A stretch of DNA of 64,000 nt, taken from Streptomyces sp. A012304 (GTDB lineage: Bacteria; Actinomycetota; Actinomycetes; Streptomycetales; Streptomycetaceae). The stretch is taken from positions 1 to 64,000 of the forward strand of contig NZ_BQUN01000057.1 in assembly GCF_026008495.1 (NCBI RefSeq). Direction: 5' to 3'. Positions 8,789-17,115 of the stretch are shown here, piece by piece. The notes under the pieces are model-generated. The model ran no database searches and was not told the DNA's origin. It saw only the letters and a program-made list of their open reading frames with translations. How positions within the stretch are numbered: the stretch's first letter is position 1; each line of letters begins with the position of its first letter. The position numbers were made by a program, and so were the translations under genes.

Positions 8789-9994
8789 ATGGCGCGACTC
8801 GCCCAGACCGCCGGTCTGACCGACGTCCAGCAGGAGATCCTCTCCACCGTCCGCGACTTCGTGGACAAGGAGATCATCCCGGTCGCGACCGAGCTGGAGC
8901 ACCGCGACGAGTACCCGCAAGCCATCGTCGACGGCCTGAAGGAGCTGGGCCTGTTCGGCCTGATGATCCCCGAGGAGTACGGGGGTCTGGGCGAGTCGCT
9001 GCTGACGTACGCGCTGTGCGTCGAGGAGATCGCCCGGGGCTGGATGTCCGTCTCCGGCATCATCAACACCCACTTCATCGTGGCGTACATGCTCAAGCAG
9101 CACGGCACCCAGGAGCAGAAGGACCACTTCCTGCCGAGGATGGCGGCCGGCGACATCCGGGGCGCGTTCTCGATGTCGGAGCCGGGCCTGGGCTCCGATG
9201 TGTCGGCGATCACGTCGAAGGCGGTGAAGGACGGCGACGAGTACGTCCTGAACGGTCAGAAGATGTGGCTGACGAACGGCGGTACGTCGTCCCTGGTGGC
9301 CGTCCTGGTCAGAAGTGACGAAGGACACCCCGAGGGGACCGCGCCGCACAAGTCGATGACGACCTTCCTGATCGAGAAGGAGCCGGGCTTCGGCGAGGTC
9401 CGCCCGGGCCTGACCATCCCCGGCAAGATCGACAAGATGGGCTACAAGGGCGTCGACACGACCGAGCTCATCATGGACGGCCTGCGGGTTCCCGCCGATC
9501 GGGTGCTCGGCGGGGTCACCGGGCGGGGCTTTTACCAGATGATGGACGGCGTGGAGGTCGGCCGGGTCAACGTCGCGGCGCGTGGCTGCGGTGTCGCGCA
9601 GCGTGCGTTCGAACTGGGTGTCCAGTACGCGCAGCAGCGTCACACGTTCGGGAAGCCGATCGCCCAGCACCAGGCGATCCAGTTCAAGCTCGCGGAGATG
9701 GCTACCAAGGTCGAGGCGGCGCATGCCATGATGGTGAACGCGGCTCGCAAAAAGGACTCCGGGGAACGAAACGACCTTGAGGCTGGGATGGCGAAGTACC
9801 TCGCCTCCGAGTACTGCAAGGAGGTCGTGGAGGACTCCTTCAGGATCCACGGCGGCTACGGCTTCTCCAAGGAGTACGAGATCGAGCGCCTCTACCGGGA
9901 GGCCCCGATGCTGCTGATCGGTGAAGGTACCGCCGAAATCCAGAAAATGATCATCGGGCGCAGGCTACTGGAGGAGTACCGGTTCCAGGGTTAG
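8789..9994 (+). CDS. mcd: Acyl-CoA dehydrogenase, probable (2S)-methylsuccinyl-CoA dehydrogenase
   Basis: A 401-residue FAD acyl-CoA dehydrogenase. The order is N-terminal helical domain, middle beta domain with FSMSEPGLGSDVSA (FAD/substrate loop), then the C-terminal helical domain with RHTFGKPIAQHQAIQ and IHGGYGFSKEYEIER. The candidate catalytic Glu is in LLIGEGTAEIQ. It should oxidise methylsuccinyl-CoA to mesaconyl-CoA. The ATG at 8789 is 2 nt after mch; an upstream in-frame extension runs through mch and is not credible. It is the last gene of the ccr operon, followed by a hairpin. Specificity is inferred from the complete pathway around it. Confidence 0.9.
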   Translation: MARLAQTAGLTDVQQEILSTVRDFVDKEIIPVATELEHRDEYPQAIVDGLKELGLFGLMIPEEYGGLGESLLTYALCVEEIARGWMSVSGIINTHFIVAYMLKQHGTQEQKDHFLPRMAAGDIRGAFSMSEPGLGSDVSAITSKAVKDGDEYVLNGQKMWLTNGGTSSLVAVLVRSDEGHPEGTAPHKSMTTFLIEKEPGFGEVRPGLTIPGKIDKMGYKGVDTTELIMDGLRVPADRVLGGVTGRGFYQMMDGVEVGRVNVAARGCGVAQRAFELGVQYAQQRHTFGKPIAQHQAIQFKLAEMATKVEAAHAMMVNAARKKDSGERNDLEAGMAKYLASEYCKEVVEDSFRIHGGYGFSKEYEIERLYREAPMLLIGEGTAEIQKMIIGRRLLEEYRFQG

Positions 9995-10005
9995 ATGTCC
10001 GGGTT

Positions 10006-10040
10006 CGGGGTGTTTTCTTCGAGAAGAAGATCACACCCCG
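10006..10040 (+). terminator. Nested hairpin ending the ccr operon
   Basis: Outer arms CGGGGTGT (10006-10013) and ACACCCCG (10033-10040) pair perfectly and enclose a second perfect stem TTCTTC/GAAGAA (10015-10020 with 10023-10028). It begins 11 nt after the mcd stop. It is probably a terminator, though not the usual single hairpin. Confidence 0.65.
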
Positions 10041-10164
10041 TCATCTCGGTTCAGCAGCCGACTCGGCTTCCTGACTTACCCAGTTGTGGCCCCGAACCGC
10101 TACCATCGCGGAAAGCCGCCGTCCCCCCGTCGAAGCGCGGCATCATCCGCTACGAAGGTCATCC

Positions 10165-10821
10165 ATGCCCCACAGCCAAACCTCTGCACACCGCGACAGC
10201 CTGGTAGGCGCACGCCTCGCGCGCGGAGCATCGCCGTGGCTTCTGCCGACCGTCGCCACCGCAGCCGTCAGCCTGCTCCGGGCCCGCCGCTCGGGCGCCG
10301 CCAAGGCCGTCGCCGTACCTGCCACCGCTCTGGCGGCGGGGATGCTGTGGTTCTTCCGCGACCCCGAGCGTGAGATCGCGTCGGGCCGGGTCATCTCCCC
10401 CGCCGACGGTGTGGTGCAGAGCATCATGCCGTGGAAGGACGGACGGACCCGGGTCGCGATCTTCATGAGCCCGCTCAACGTCCACGTCAACCGCGCGCCG
10501 CTGGCCGGCACGGTGACGTCCGTCGAGCACATCCCGGGCGGGTTCGTGCCGGCGTTCAACAAGGAGAGCGAGAACAACGAGCGCGTCGTCTGGCACTTCG
10601 ACACCGAGCTCGGCGACATCGAGATGATCCAGATCGCCGGCGCCGTCGCCCGCCGTATCGTCCCGTACATCCCCCAGGGCACCAAGGTCGAGCAGGGCGA
10701 GCGGATCGGTCTCATCCGCTTCGGCTCGCGCGTCGACATCTACCTGCCCGAGGGTGTGGAGGTCGCGGTCGAGGTCGGGCAGAAGACCGTGGCTGGGGTG
10801 ACTCGCATTGACCGTGATTGA
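10165..10821 (+). CDS. psd: Phosphatidylserine decarboxylase (archaeal-type, short form)
   Basis: A 218-residue decarboxylase that converts phosphatidylserine to phosphatidylethanolamine at the inner membrane. An N-terminal hydrophobic segment (about residues 44-68) precedes the PS decarboxylase core, with FMSPLNVHVNR (about 97-107) and the self-cleavage region RFGSRVDIYLP. The Ser of that GS pair should become the pyruvoyl group. The short length and GS motif mark the archaeal-type family. The ATG at 10165 has GAAGG upstream (10154-10158). It overlaps pssA by 14 nt, so the two enzymes of the pathway are co-translated. Confidence 0.93.
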   Translation: MPHSQTSAHRDSLVGARLARGASPWLLPTVATAAVSLLRARRSGAAKAVAVPATALAAGMLWFFRDPEREIASGRVISPADGVVQSIMPWKDGRTRVAIFMSPLNVHVNRAPLAGTVTSVEHIPGGFVPAFNKESENNERVVWHFDTELGDIEMIQIAGAVARRIVPYIPQGTKVEQGERIGLIRFGSRVDIYLPEGVEVAVEVGQKTVAGVTRIDRD

Positions 10822-11662
10822 CCCTGAGACACAGACGGGCTGGGTGCCCGAGGCCGACGAGGCGGACGAAGAGGAGGAGATGCCCCTCTCCCTCCGGCTG
10901 TCGATAGCGGACACCCTCACCCTCGGCAACGCCACGTGCGGCTTCATGGCGGTGTACTTCACCACCACCGGCATCCTGATCCCGCACCTCACCGGCAGCC
11001 AGGAGTCCGGCATGGCCCGCCACAGCGCGGCCACGGCGGTCATCCTGATGCTGTGCGCGGCGGTCTTCGACCTCTTCGACGGCCTCGTGGCGAGGAAGCT
11101 GCGCTCCTCCCCGATGGGCGCGGAGCTGGACAACCTCTCGGACCTGATCAGCTTCGGCCTGGCGCCGGCGTACTTCGTCCTGGTCTACGGAATGGTCGCC
11201 GACGACGCCCACCAGCGGGTGGCGGCGGTCGGCGCGATCGTCGTCCTGCTGGCGGTGGTGCTCAGGCTCGCGAGATTCTCCTGCGTGACCATGAAGGACG
11301 GCATGTTCCAGGGCATGCCCTCCCCGTTCGGCGCGCTCACGGTGGTCTCGATCGTGCTGCTGGAGCTGCCCTTCGTGGCCACGCTCCTCGCCATCCTCGG
11401 CACCGCCTGGCTGATGGTGAGCAGGGTCGAGTACCCGAAGCCGCGGGGCCGCCTCGCCGGCGCGATGCTCGCCTGGATCGTGCTGTCGATGGGCCTGCTG
11501 GCCGGCTGGGCGTTCGACGCCCCCAGCGGCCAGCTGCTGCTCCAGACGGGCTGCGCGCTGCAGCTGGTCATGGGCGCGGTCATCCCGCTGTTCGCCACGG
11601 CCCGCCGGGTGAACAACTTCCGCGACAACCGGCGGGAGGCGCGAGCGGCCCAGCTGCCGTAG
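10808..11662 (+). CDS. pssA: CDP-diacylglycerol-serine O-phosphatidyltransferase
   Basis: A 284-residue integral membrane CDP-alcohol phosphatidyltransferase that makes phosphatidylserine, the substrate of the Psd encoded just upstream. The catalytic signature reads DLFDGLVAR...GAELDNLSD (about residues 90-113), giving the D-xx-DG-xx-AR...G-xxx-D-xxx-D pattern. Several hydrophobic helices follow, and the N-terminus is acidic and soluble. The start is TTG at 10808 inside psd, or GTG two codons later. A strong terminator follows. Confidence 0.92.
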   Translation: MTVIDPETQTGWVPEADEADEEEEMPLSLRLSIADTLTLGNATCGFMAVYFTTTGILIPHLTGSQESGMARHSAATAVILMLCAAVFDLFDGLVARKLRSSPMGAELDNLSDLISFGLAPAYFVLVYGMVADDAHQRVAAVGAIVVLLAVVLRLARFSCVTMKDGMFQGMPSPFGALTVVSIVLLELPFVATLLAILGTAWLMVSRVEYPKPRGRLAGAMLAWIVLSMGLLAGWAFDAPSGQLLLQTGCALQLVMGAVIPLFATARRVNNFRDNRREARAAQLP

Positions 11663-11674
11663 CGCTCCGCCGCG

Positions 11675-11707
11675 AAGGGCCCCGGACCGGGTTGGTCCGG
11701 GGCCCTT
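11675..11707 (+). terminator. Strong terminator after pssA
   Basis: A perfect 14-bp stem AAGGGCCCCGGACC / GGTCCGGGGCCCTT (11675-11688 with 11694-11707) closes a 5-nt loop. The A-start and T-end make it workable from both strands. It separates psd-pssA from the repeat array and the convergent glycerate kinase gene. Confidence 0.93.
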
Positions 11708-11777
11708 GGCATGTCAGGCCCCCTGTGCCGGGGCGGGCGCCCCTGGGGGCCACGCCCCCCAGCCCCCCGCCACGCCC

Positions 11778-12400
11778 GGCGGCCTGCGCCTGGGCCGGCA
11801 TCCCCGGGAGCCGCGCCCCCAAACCCGGCCGTGCCCGGCGGCGCCTGGGCCTGGGCAGGCATCCCTGAGGACAGACTCCGCATTGCCGCCTGCGCCAGGG
11901 CTGGTATCCCCGGGGACCCGCACTCCTAGCCCCCCACGCCCAGCGGCCTGCACCAGAGCAGGGCACCCTGAGGACCGCACCCCAGACCCCGCATTGCCGG
12001 GCGGCCTGCGCCAGGGTGGGGCTCCCCGGGGACCGCGCCGCCCAGACCCCCGCCACGCCCGGCGGCCTGCGTCTGGGCTGGCATCCCGGGAACCGAGCCC
12101 CCAAACCCCGCCATGCCCGGCGGCGCCTGGGCAGGGGCAGGCATCCCTGAGGGCCGCACCCCAGACCCCGGCGCGCCCGGCGGCCTGCGCCAGGGCGGGG
12201 GGGGATCCCCGGGGACCGCGCCCCCAGACCCCGCATTGCCGACGGCCTACGCCAGGGCGGGCCTCCATGAGGACCGCGCCCCAGACCCGCCATGCCCGGC
12301 GGCCTGCGCCAGGGCGGGGATCCCCGGGGACCGCGCCCCCAGGCCCCGCCACGCCCGGTGGCCTGCGCCTGGGTCGGGGTCACCGGGAGCCGCGCTCCCG
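11778..12400. repeat. Degenerate ~58-bp tandem repeat array with 5-unit higher-order period
   Basis: About eleven non-coding units start near 11778, 11838, 11887, 11943, 12001, 12062, 12120, 12180, 12242, 12300 and 12360 (lengths ~49-62). A unit begins CGGCCTGCGCCAGGGC, continues through a CCCCGGGGACCGCGCCCCC-like core and ends in a CCGCCACGCCCGG-like tail. The core is either CCCCGGGGA-type (A) or CCCTGAGGA-type (B), in the order A-B-A-B-A / A-B-A-B-A / A. Units 1, 6 and 11 also share CTGGG for CAGGG and a GGGAGCC/GGGAACC variant. A weaker related unit precedes at 11719-11777. The array fills the 825-bp convergent gap between pssA and glycerate kinase. Long open frames cross it on both strands but reflect composition only. 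Confidence 0.85.
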
Positions 12401-12487
12401 GAGGCCCGCTTCGGTGCTGAGTGGGGCTGGTTCTCGGGCGCCGGCGGGGTGTGACGCGCCGATCGGTGTCGCGAGGCGGGTCCGGGA

Positions 12488-13639
12488 TCAGGTCAGGAAG
12501 TCCCGGCCGATGCGTTCGGCCACCCGCTCCAGGATGGGGCCGGCCTCCGCGATGCACCGCGTGACGTCCGGCTCGACGTCCGTCAGCGGGTACGCCCGCC
12601 GGATGCCGGCCCGGCCGAGCGCCTCCGGCGGCAGGGCGAGCCGGCCGCACACCGCGACGACCTCCTTGCCGGCCGCCCGCGCGGCCGCCGCGACGCCCGC
12701 GGGCGCCTTGCCGTGCAGGGTCTGCTCGTCGAGCGAACCTTCACCGGTGATGACCAGGGAGGCCCGCTCCAGGGCCGGCGCGAAGCCCAGCACGTCGAGC
12801 ATGACCGCGATGCCGGCGCGGAACCGGGCGCCGAGGAGCAGGGCGCCGTAGCCGATGCCGCCCGCCGCGCCCGCGCCCGGCGAGGCGGCGTACTCCGCGG
12901 CCTTCGGGCCGACCGCCGCCTCCAGGACCTTGGCGTAGTGCGCGAGGGCCGCGTCCAGCGTCTCGACGTCGTCCGGGGAGGCGCCCTTCTGCGGCCCGTA
13001 CACCGCCGGGGCGCCCTTCGGGCCGGTCAGCGGGTTGTCGACGTCACTCGCGAGGACCAGCTCGACGTCGGCCAGCCGGGGGTCGAGGCCGGAGAGGTCC
13101 GCGCGGGCCAGCGCGGCGAGACCGCCGCCGCCCGGGGCGACCGGCTCGCCGTCCTCGTCCAGGAGACGCGCGCCCAGCGCGGACAGCATGCCCGCGCCGC
13201 CGTCCGTGGTGGCGCTGCCGCCGACCCCGAACACGATCGTGCGCACCCCCGCGTCCAGCGCGGCGCGCAGCAGCTCTCCGGAGCCGTACGTGGAGGCCGT
13301 GAGGGGCGCGAAGACACCGCCCGGGAGCCGTTGCAGTCCGCTCGCCTCGGCCATCTCCACGACCGCGGTGTCGCCGCGCAGCGCGAACGCCGCGGTGACC
13401 TCCTGGCCGAGGGGCCCGGCGACCCGTACCTCACGGCGTTCGAAACCGGCCGCGACCGCCGCGTCGACCGTGCCGTCGCCGCCGTCGGCGACCGGGAGCG
13501 CCTCGATCTCGACGTCCGGTACGACCCGGCGCAGTCCCGCCGTCACCCGCTGGGCGACCTGCACGGCCGTCAGCGACCCCTTGAACTTGTCCGCGGCCAC
13601 GAGCACCCTGCGGGTGTCCTGCGCTGCAGCGTCCGCCAC
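12488..13639 (-). CDS. Glycerate 2-kinase family (GlxK/GarK type)
   Basis: A 383-residue glycerate kinase phosphorylating D-glycerate with ATP in the cytosol. Family marks are DKFKGSLTA at the N-terminus, PVADGGDGT (about residues 50-58), FGVGGSATTDGGAGML (about 134-149) and GEGSLDEQTLHGKAP near the C-terminus. The GTG at 13639 is chosen because AAGGGG lies about 8-10 nt upstream on the coding strand. An ATG eleven codons earlier gives a longer, less conserved N-terminus. It is convergent with pssA across the repeat array and divergent from the next gene. Glyoxylate from the ethylmalonyl-CoA pathway could in principle reach it through glycerate, which is an inference. Confidence 0.9.
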   Translation of the reverse strand: MADAAAQDTRRVLVAADKFKGSLTAVQVAQRVTAGLRRVVPDVEIEALPVADGGDGTVDAAVAAGFERREVRVAGPLGQEVTAAFALRGDTAVVEMAEASGLQRLPGGVFAPLTASTYGSGELLRAALDAGVRTIVFGVGGSATTDGGAGMLSALGARLLDEDGEPVAPGGGGLAALARADLSGLDPRLADVELVLASDVDNPLTGPKGAPAVYGPQKGASPDDVETLDAALAHYAKVLEAAVGPKAAEYAASPGAGAAGGIGYGALLLGARFRAGIAVMLDVLGFAPALERASLVITGEGSLDEQTLHGKAPAGVAAAARAAGKEVVAVCGRLALPPEALGRAGIRRAYPLTDVEPDVTRCIAEAGPILERVAERIGRDFLT

Positions 13640-13777
13640 CTTGCCATCCCCTTGCTCTCCGGGCCCGCGCACATCGGGGCCAGTCGCGCCGCAGCGACCT
13701 TAACCGCAGGACGCCCCCGCCGTCATGCGCCGTCCGCACCCCGGGCGTGGGCCGCCGGAATCGGGTACACCGGAACC

Positions 13778-14854
13778 ATGACCCCTGTGGGCAGCGAGCA
13801 GGAACTCGCCGACCGCGTCCTCGGGGGCTGGCTGGGCCGGATCTCCGGAAACATGCTGGGCAAGCCGGTCGAGCAGGGCGACCTGTGGACGCGCGAGCAC
13901 ATCGACCGCTATCTGCGGCGGGCCGCCGCCCTGCCGCTCACCGACTATCTGCCCGAACCGGCCGCCGGGGGCGACTGCCCGCCGCTGCGTCCGGAGTGGC
14001 GCCAGTGCGTGCGCGGCCGCGTCCACGGCAGCTGCCGCGACGACGACATCGACTACGCCATCCTCGGCCTGGACCTGCTGGAGACGCACGGCTTCGGCTT
14101 CAGCACCGAGCAGGTCGGTGAGCTGTGGCTGCTGCGCCTGCCCTATCTCCAGACCTTCACGGCGGAACGGGTGGCCTACCGCAATCTCGCCGACGGCCTC
14201 AAGCCGCCGCTGACGGCGACGTACGACAACCCCTACCAGGAGTGGATCGGCGCCCTGATCCGCGCCGACATCTACGGCTGGACCTGCCCCGGCGCCCCGC
14301 GCCGTGCCGCCTCCCTGGCCCGCCGGGACGCGGTGCTGTCCCACACCGGCAACGGCGTGTACGGCGCCATGTGGGCGGCGGCGCTGATCTCGGCGGCGTT
14401 CACCGCGCCGACGGTGCGGCAGGCGCTCGACGAGGCGCTGGCCGTCGTCCCGGCGAGCAGCCGCCTCGCCCGCACCGTGCGCCGCGTCGCGTCCCTGCAC
14501 GACACCGGCATGAGCTGGGAGGACACCGTCGCCACGGTCGCGGAGGAGACGGCGGGCATGGGCTGGATCCACACCGTCCCCAACGCCGCCGTCCTCACCG
14601 CGGGGCTGCTGTACGGCGACGGCGACTTCACCCGGACCATCGCCCTCACCGTCCGCGGCGGCCTGGACACCGACTCCAACGGCGCTACGGCCGGCTCGGT
14701 CACCGGTGTCCTGACCGGTGCGCGGGCCCTGCCCGCACAGTGGACGGACCCGCTGGAGGACACGGTGCGCAGCGCGGTGTTCGGCTTCGACGGGGTGCGG
14801 ATCAGCGAGCTGGCGGAGCGGACGGTGCGGCTGGTGGGGGCGGGCGTGGCGTGA
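13778..14854 (+). CDS. ADP-ribosylglycohydrolase (DraG/ARH) family protein
   Basis: A 358-residue ARH-fold protein. The N-terminal GGWLGRISGNMLGKPVE, the acidic metal cluster DDDIDYAILGLDLLE (about residues 88-102) and the C-terminal GGLDTDSNGATAG (about 294-306) match the Mg2+-binding motifs of ADP-ribosyl hydrolases. It could remove ADP-ribose from proteins or hydrolyse a related N- or O-glycoside. Some family members act on other nucleosides, so the substrate is open. The ATG at 13778 is preceded by TACACC 6 nt away, suggesting a short or absent leader. Nudix and sirtuin genes follow on the same strand. Confidence 0.85.
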   Translation: MTPVGSEQELADRVLGGWLGRISGNMLGKPVEQGDLWTREHIDRYLRRAAALPLTDYLPEPAAGGDCPPLRPEWRQCVRGRVHGSCRDDDIDYAILGLDLLETHGFGFSTEQVGELWLLRLPYLQTFTAERVAYRNLADGLKPPLTATYDNPYQEWIGALIRADIYGWTCPGAPRRAASLARRDAVLSHTGNGVYGAMWAAALISAAFTAPTVRQALDEALAVVPASSRLARTVRRVASLHDTGMSWEDTVATVAEETAGMGWIHTVPNAAVLTAGLLYGDGDFTRTIALTVRGGLDTDSNGATAGSVTGVLTGARALPAQWTDPLEDTVRSAVFGFDGVRISELAERTVRLVGAGVA

Positions 14855-14921
14855 CCGGGCCCGGCGCCGCGCTTCCGTGCGCGTCCGGCGGTGCGGGGTG
14901 TCGGCTGGTTACCCTTCCCGC

Positions 14922-15419
14922 GTGACCACTGCTGAGACTGACTACGCCGGCTACATCGCCTCCCTGCCCCGTGTCCTGGCCGGCGCCGCCGCGCTGTTCC
15001 GGGACGCGGACGGGCGGGTGCTGCTCGTCGAGCCCAACTACCGCGAGGGGTGGGCGCTCCCGGGCGGCACCATCGAGTCCGACGACGGCGAGACCCCGCG
15101 CCAGGGCGCGCGGCGGGAGACACTGGAGGAGATCGGCCTCGACCGCGAGCCGGGCCGGCTGCTCGTGGTCGACTGGGTGCACGGCACGAACCGGCCGCCG
15201 CTGGTGGCGTACGTGTACGACGGCGGGGTCCTCGGCGAGGAGGACCTGAAGGCGATCCGGCTCCAGGAGGAGGAGCTGCTGTCCTGGCGGCTGGTGCCGC
15301 GCGAGGAGCTCACCGAGTATCTCCTCGGCGAGCTGGGCCTGCGGATCCTGGCCGCGTTGGACGCGCTGGCGGAGGGTTCGGGAACGGTGGAGCTGGAGAA
15401 CGGCGTCCGGGTGTCCTGA
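14922..15419 (+). CDS. Nudix hydrolase
   Basis: A 165-residue Nudix domain protein. The box runs from GGTIESDDGE to RRETLEEIGLD (about residues 49-73). All catalytic positions are present, but the segment between the first Gly and the first Glu is two residues longer than the canonical Gx5E. It should hydrolyse a nucleoside diphosphate linked to another group; substrate unknown. The GTG at 14922 has TACCCT (14910-14915) 6 nt before it and no Shine-Dalgarno, consistent with a leaderless transcript. It sits between an ARH-family gene and a sirtuin. Confidence 0.88.
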   Translation: MTTAETDYAGYIASLPRVLAGAAALFRDADGRVLLVEPNYREGWALPGGTIESDDGETPRQGARRETLEEIGLDREPGRLLVVDWVHGTNRPPLVAYVYDGGVLGEEDLKAIRLQEEELLSWRLVPREELTEYLLGELGLRILAALDALAEGSGTVELENGVRVS

Positions 15420-15556
15420 CCGGGCTTCCGGGGCCTCGGCCCTGGGCGTCGCGCGGCTCGGCGTCCACGGCGCGCAGCCGGCGCGACGGTAGCACCGGGC
15501 GGTCCCGTTCGATATGTGTTCGCGCGGGCCGGATCCGCCGTCCTACCCTCGGTGAC

Positions 15557-16291
15557 ATGACCAAGCCCCTCGTCGCCGTCCTGAGCGGGGCCGGTGTCTC
15601 CACGGACTCCGGCATCCCCGACTACCGCGGGCCGAACGGGCTGTGGCGGCGCGATCCGGAGGCCGAGAAGCTCGTCACGTACGAGTACTACATGGGCGAT
15701 CCGGAGATCCGGCGGCGGTCCTGGCAGATGCGGCGGGCAGGCGGCACGCTCCAGGCCGAGCCGAACGCCGCACACCGGGCGCTCGTCGCGCTGGAGCGGT
15801 CCGGGGTGCCGGTGCGGGTGATCACGCAGAACGTGGACGGGCTGCACCAGCTCGCCGGGATGCCCGCCCGCAAGGTGCTCGAACTGCACGGCACGGCGCG
15901 CCGCGTCGTCTGCACGAAGTGCCATGCGCGCGGTCCTATGGAGGACGTCCTCGCCCGGGTCGAGGCCGGCGAGGACGACCCGCCGTGCCTGGAGTGCGGC
16001 GGGATCCTGAAGTCGGCGACGGTGATGTTCGGCGAGCGGCTCGACCCGGTGGTGCTGGGCGAGGCCGTCGCCATCACCAAGGCCTGCCAGGTCTTCGTCG
16101 CGGTCGGGACGAGCCTTCAGGTGCAGCCGGCGGCGGGACTGGCGGGTGTCGCCGCCGAGCACGGCGCCCGGCTGGTCGTCGTCAACGCCGAGCCGACGCC
16201 GTACGACGAGATCGCCGACGAGGTCGTGCGGGAGCCGATCGGCACCGCGCTGCCCGCGCTGCTGCGCCGGCTGGGCGACGAGGGCGACTAG
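15557..16291 (+). CDS. cobB: Sirtuin (Sir2-family NAD-dependent protein deacylase)
   Basis: A 244-residue sirtuin. It shows the NAD-binding GAGVSTDSGIPDYRG (about residues 11-25), TQNVDGLH (about 92-99), the catalytic His in LELHG (about 112), two CxxC zinc pairs (CTKC and CLEC) and VGTSLQVQPAAGL. It removes acyl groups from lysine using NAD and releases O-acyl-ADP-ribose. A likely target class is acyl-CoA synthetases (family knowledge, not visible here). TACCCT (15544-15549) lies 7 nt before the ATG, suggesting a leaderless mRNA. A small membrane protein gene follows after 3 nt. Confidence 0.93.
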   Translation: MTKPLVAVLSGAGVSTDSGIPDYRGPNGLWRRDPEAEKLVTYEYYMGDPEIRRRSWQMRRAGGTLQAEPNAAHRALVALERSGVPVRVITQNVDGLHQLAGMPARKVLELHGTARRVVCTKCHARGPMEDVLARVEAGEDDPPCLECGGILKSATVMFGERLDPVVLGEAVAITKACQVFVAVGTSLQVQPAAGLAGVAAEHGARLVVVNAEPTPYDEIADEVVREPIGTALPALLRRLGDEGD

Positions 16292-16294
16292 CGC

Positions 16295-16606
16295 ATGCTT
16301 CTTGATCCTGTGCCGGACGAGGACCTCGGCTGTCTGCGCCGAGTCCTCGCCGTGCCGCTGGCCCTGCTCACGCTGGTCGCCGCGTTCTTCTGCTGGACCG
16401 CCGTGACGATCCGCCCGGGCGGGTCGTGGGACGACGGCGCGTACGCCGCCATCGTCCTGGCGTGTCTCCTCACCGTCACGGCGTCCGGTACGGCGACGGG
16501 GTTGTGGCTGCTGCCGTCGGTGCGCCGGGTGATGGGGTGGACATGGATCGCTCCCGCCTGGCTGCTGGGGGCGGTCGCGGGCGTCCGGTGGGCGTGGGTC
16601 GGCTAG
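16295..16606 (+). CDS. Small membrane protein, unknown function
   Basis: A 103-residue protein with three hydrophobic segments (about residues 18-38, 50-70 and 81-101) and a short acidic N-terminus. It begins 3 nt after the sirtuin stop and is probably translated by coupling. I recognise no family. It converges with ogt, 8 nt away. Confidence 0.7.
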   Translation: MLLDPVPDEDLGCLRRVLAVPLALLTLVAAFFCWTAVTIRPGGSWDDGAYAAIVLACLLTVTASGTATGLWLLPSVRRVMGWTWIAPAWLLGAVAGVRWAWVG

Positions 16607-16614
16607 GTCCTGGG

Positions 16615-17106
16615 TCAGAACAGGGCTGCCTCGCTCTTTCCGCTCTCGAAGTCCAGCAGGCGCTGCTTGCGGGCCAGGCCGCCGCCGTAGCCGGTGAGGC
16701 TGCCGCTCGCGCCGATCACCCGGTGGCAGGGGACGATGATGCCGATCGGGTTCTTGCCGTTGGCGAGGCCCACGGCTCGGGAGGCGGTGGGGTTGCCGAG
16801 GGCGGCGGCGAGTTCGCCATAGGTGCGGGTCTCGCCGTAGGGGATCTGCTGGAGTCCGGCCCAGACGGTGCGCTGGAACGGCGTTCCGTGCAGGCGCAGT
16901 TCGAGGCTGAACTCCTTCAACTCGCCCGCGAAGTAGGCCTCGAGTTGTTCCTCCACGTCCGCGAAGAGGGTGTCGTCGCGGGGGCCGAAGCTCTCCTCGG
17001 GTGGGCGGTGGCGCTGCTCGGTCATGTAGAGGCCGCACAGGACGCCGTCGTCGGCGACGAGGGTGAGGGGGCCGTAGGGGCTGTCGATGACGGTGTGTTG
17101 CTTCAC
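16615..17106 (-). CDS. ogt: Methylated-DNA--protein-cysteine methyltransferase
   Basis: A 163-residue suicide repair enzyme that takes O6-alkyl groups from guanine onto Cys127 in the IIVPCHRVIG motif. The wing helix region RTYGELAAALGNPTASRAVG (about residues 94-113) binds DNA. The start is GTG at 17106 with AAGGA upstream on the coding strand. It lies 9 nt downstream of the Ada-AlkA gene on the same strand, so the two form an alkylation-repair operon that the upstream Ada domain probably controls. Confidence 0.95.
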   Translation of the reverse strand: MKQHTVIDSPYGPLTLVADDGVLCGLYMTEQRHRPPEESFGPRDDTLFADVEEQLEAYFAGELKEFSLELRLHGTPFQRTVWAGLQQIPYGETRTYGELAAALGNPTASRAVGLANGKNPIGIIVPCHRVIGASGSLTGYGGGLARKQRLLDFESGKSEAALF

Positions 17107-17115
17107 GGTTTTTCC

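Noticed and set aside
11778..12400. Tandem array considered as CRISPR
   Set aside because: Units are contiguous and degenerate along their whole length. There are no constant repeats separated by unique spacers and no cas genes.
11580..12851. Long open reading frames (over 350 codons) on both strands across the repeat array
   Set aside because: They lack Shine-Dalgarno sites and protein signatures, run into neighbouring genes in wrong frames, and encode low-complexity Pro/Gly/Arg/Ala strings produced by the G/C-rich repeats.
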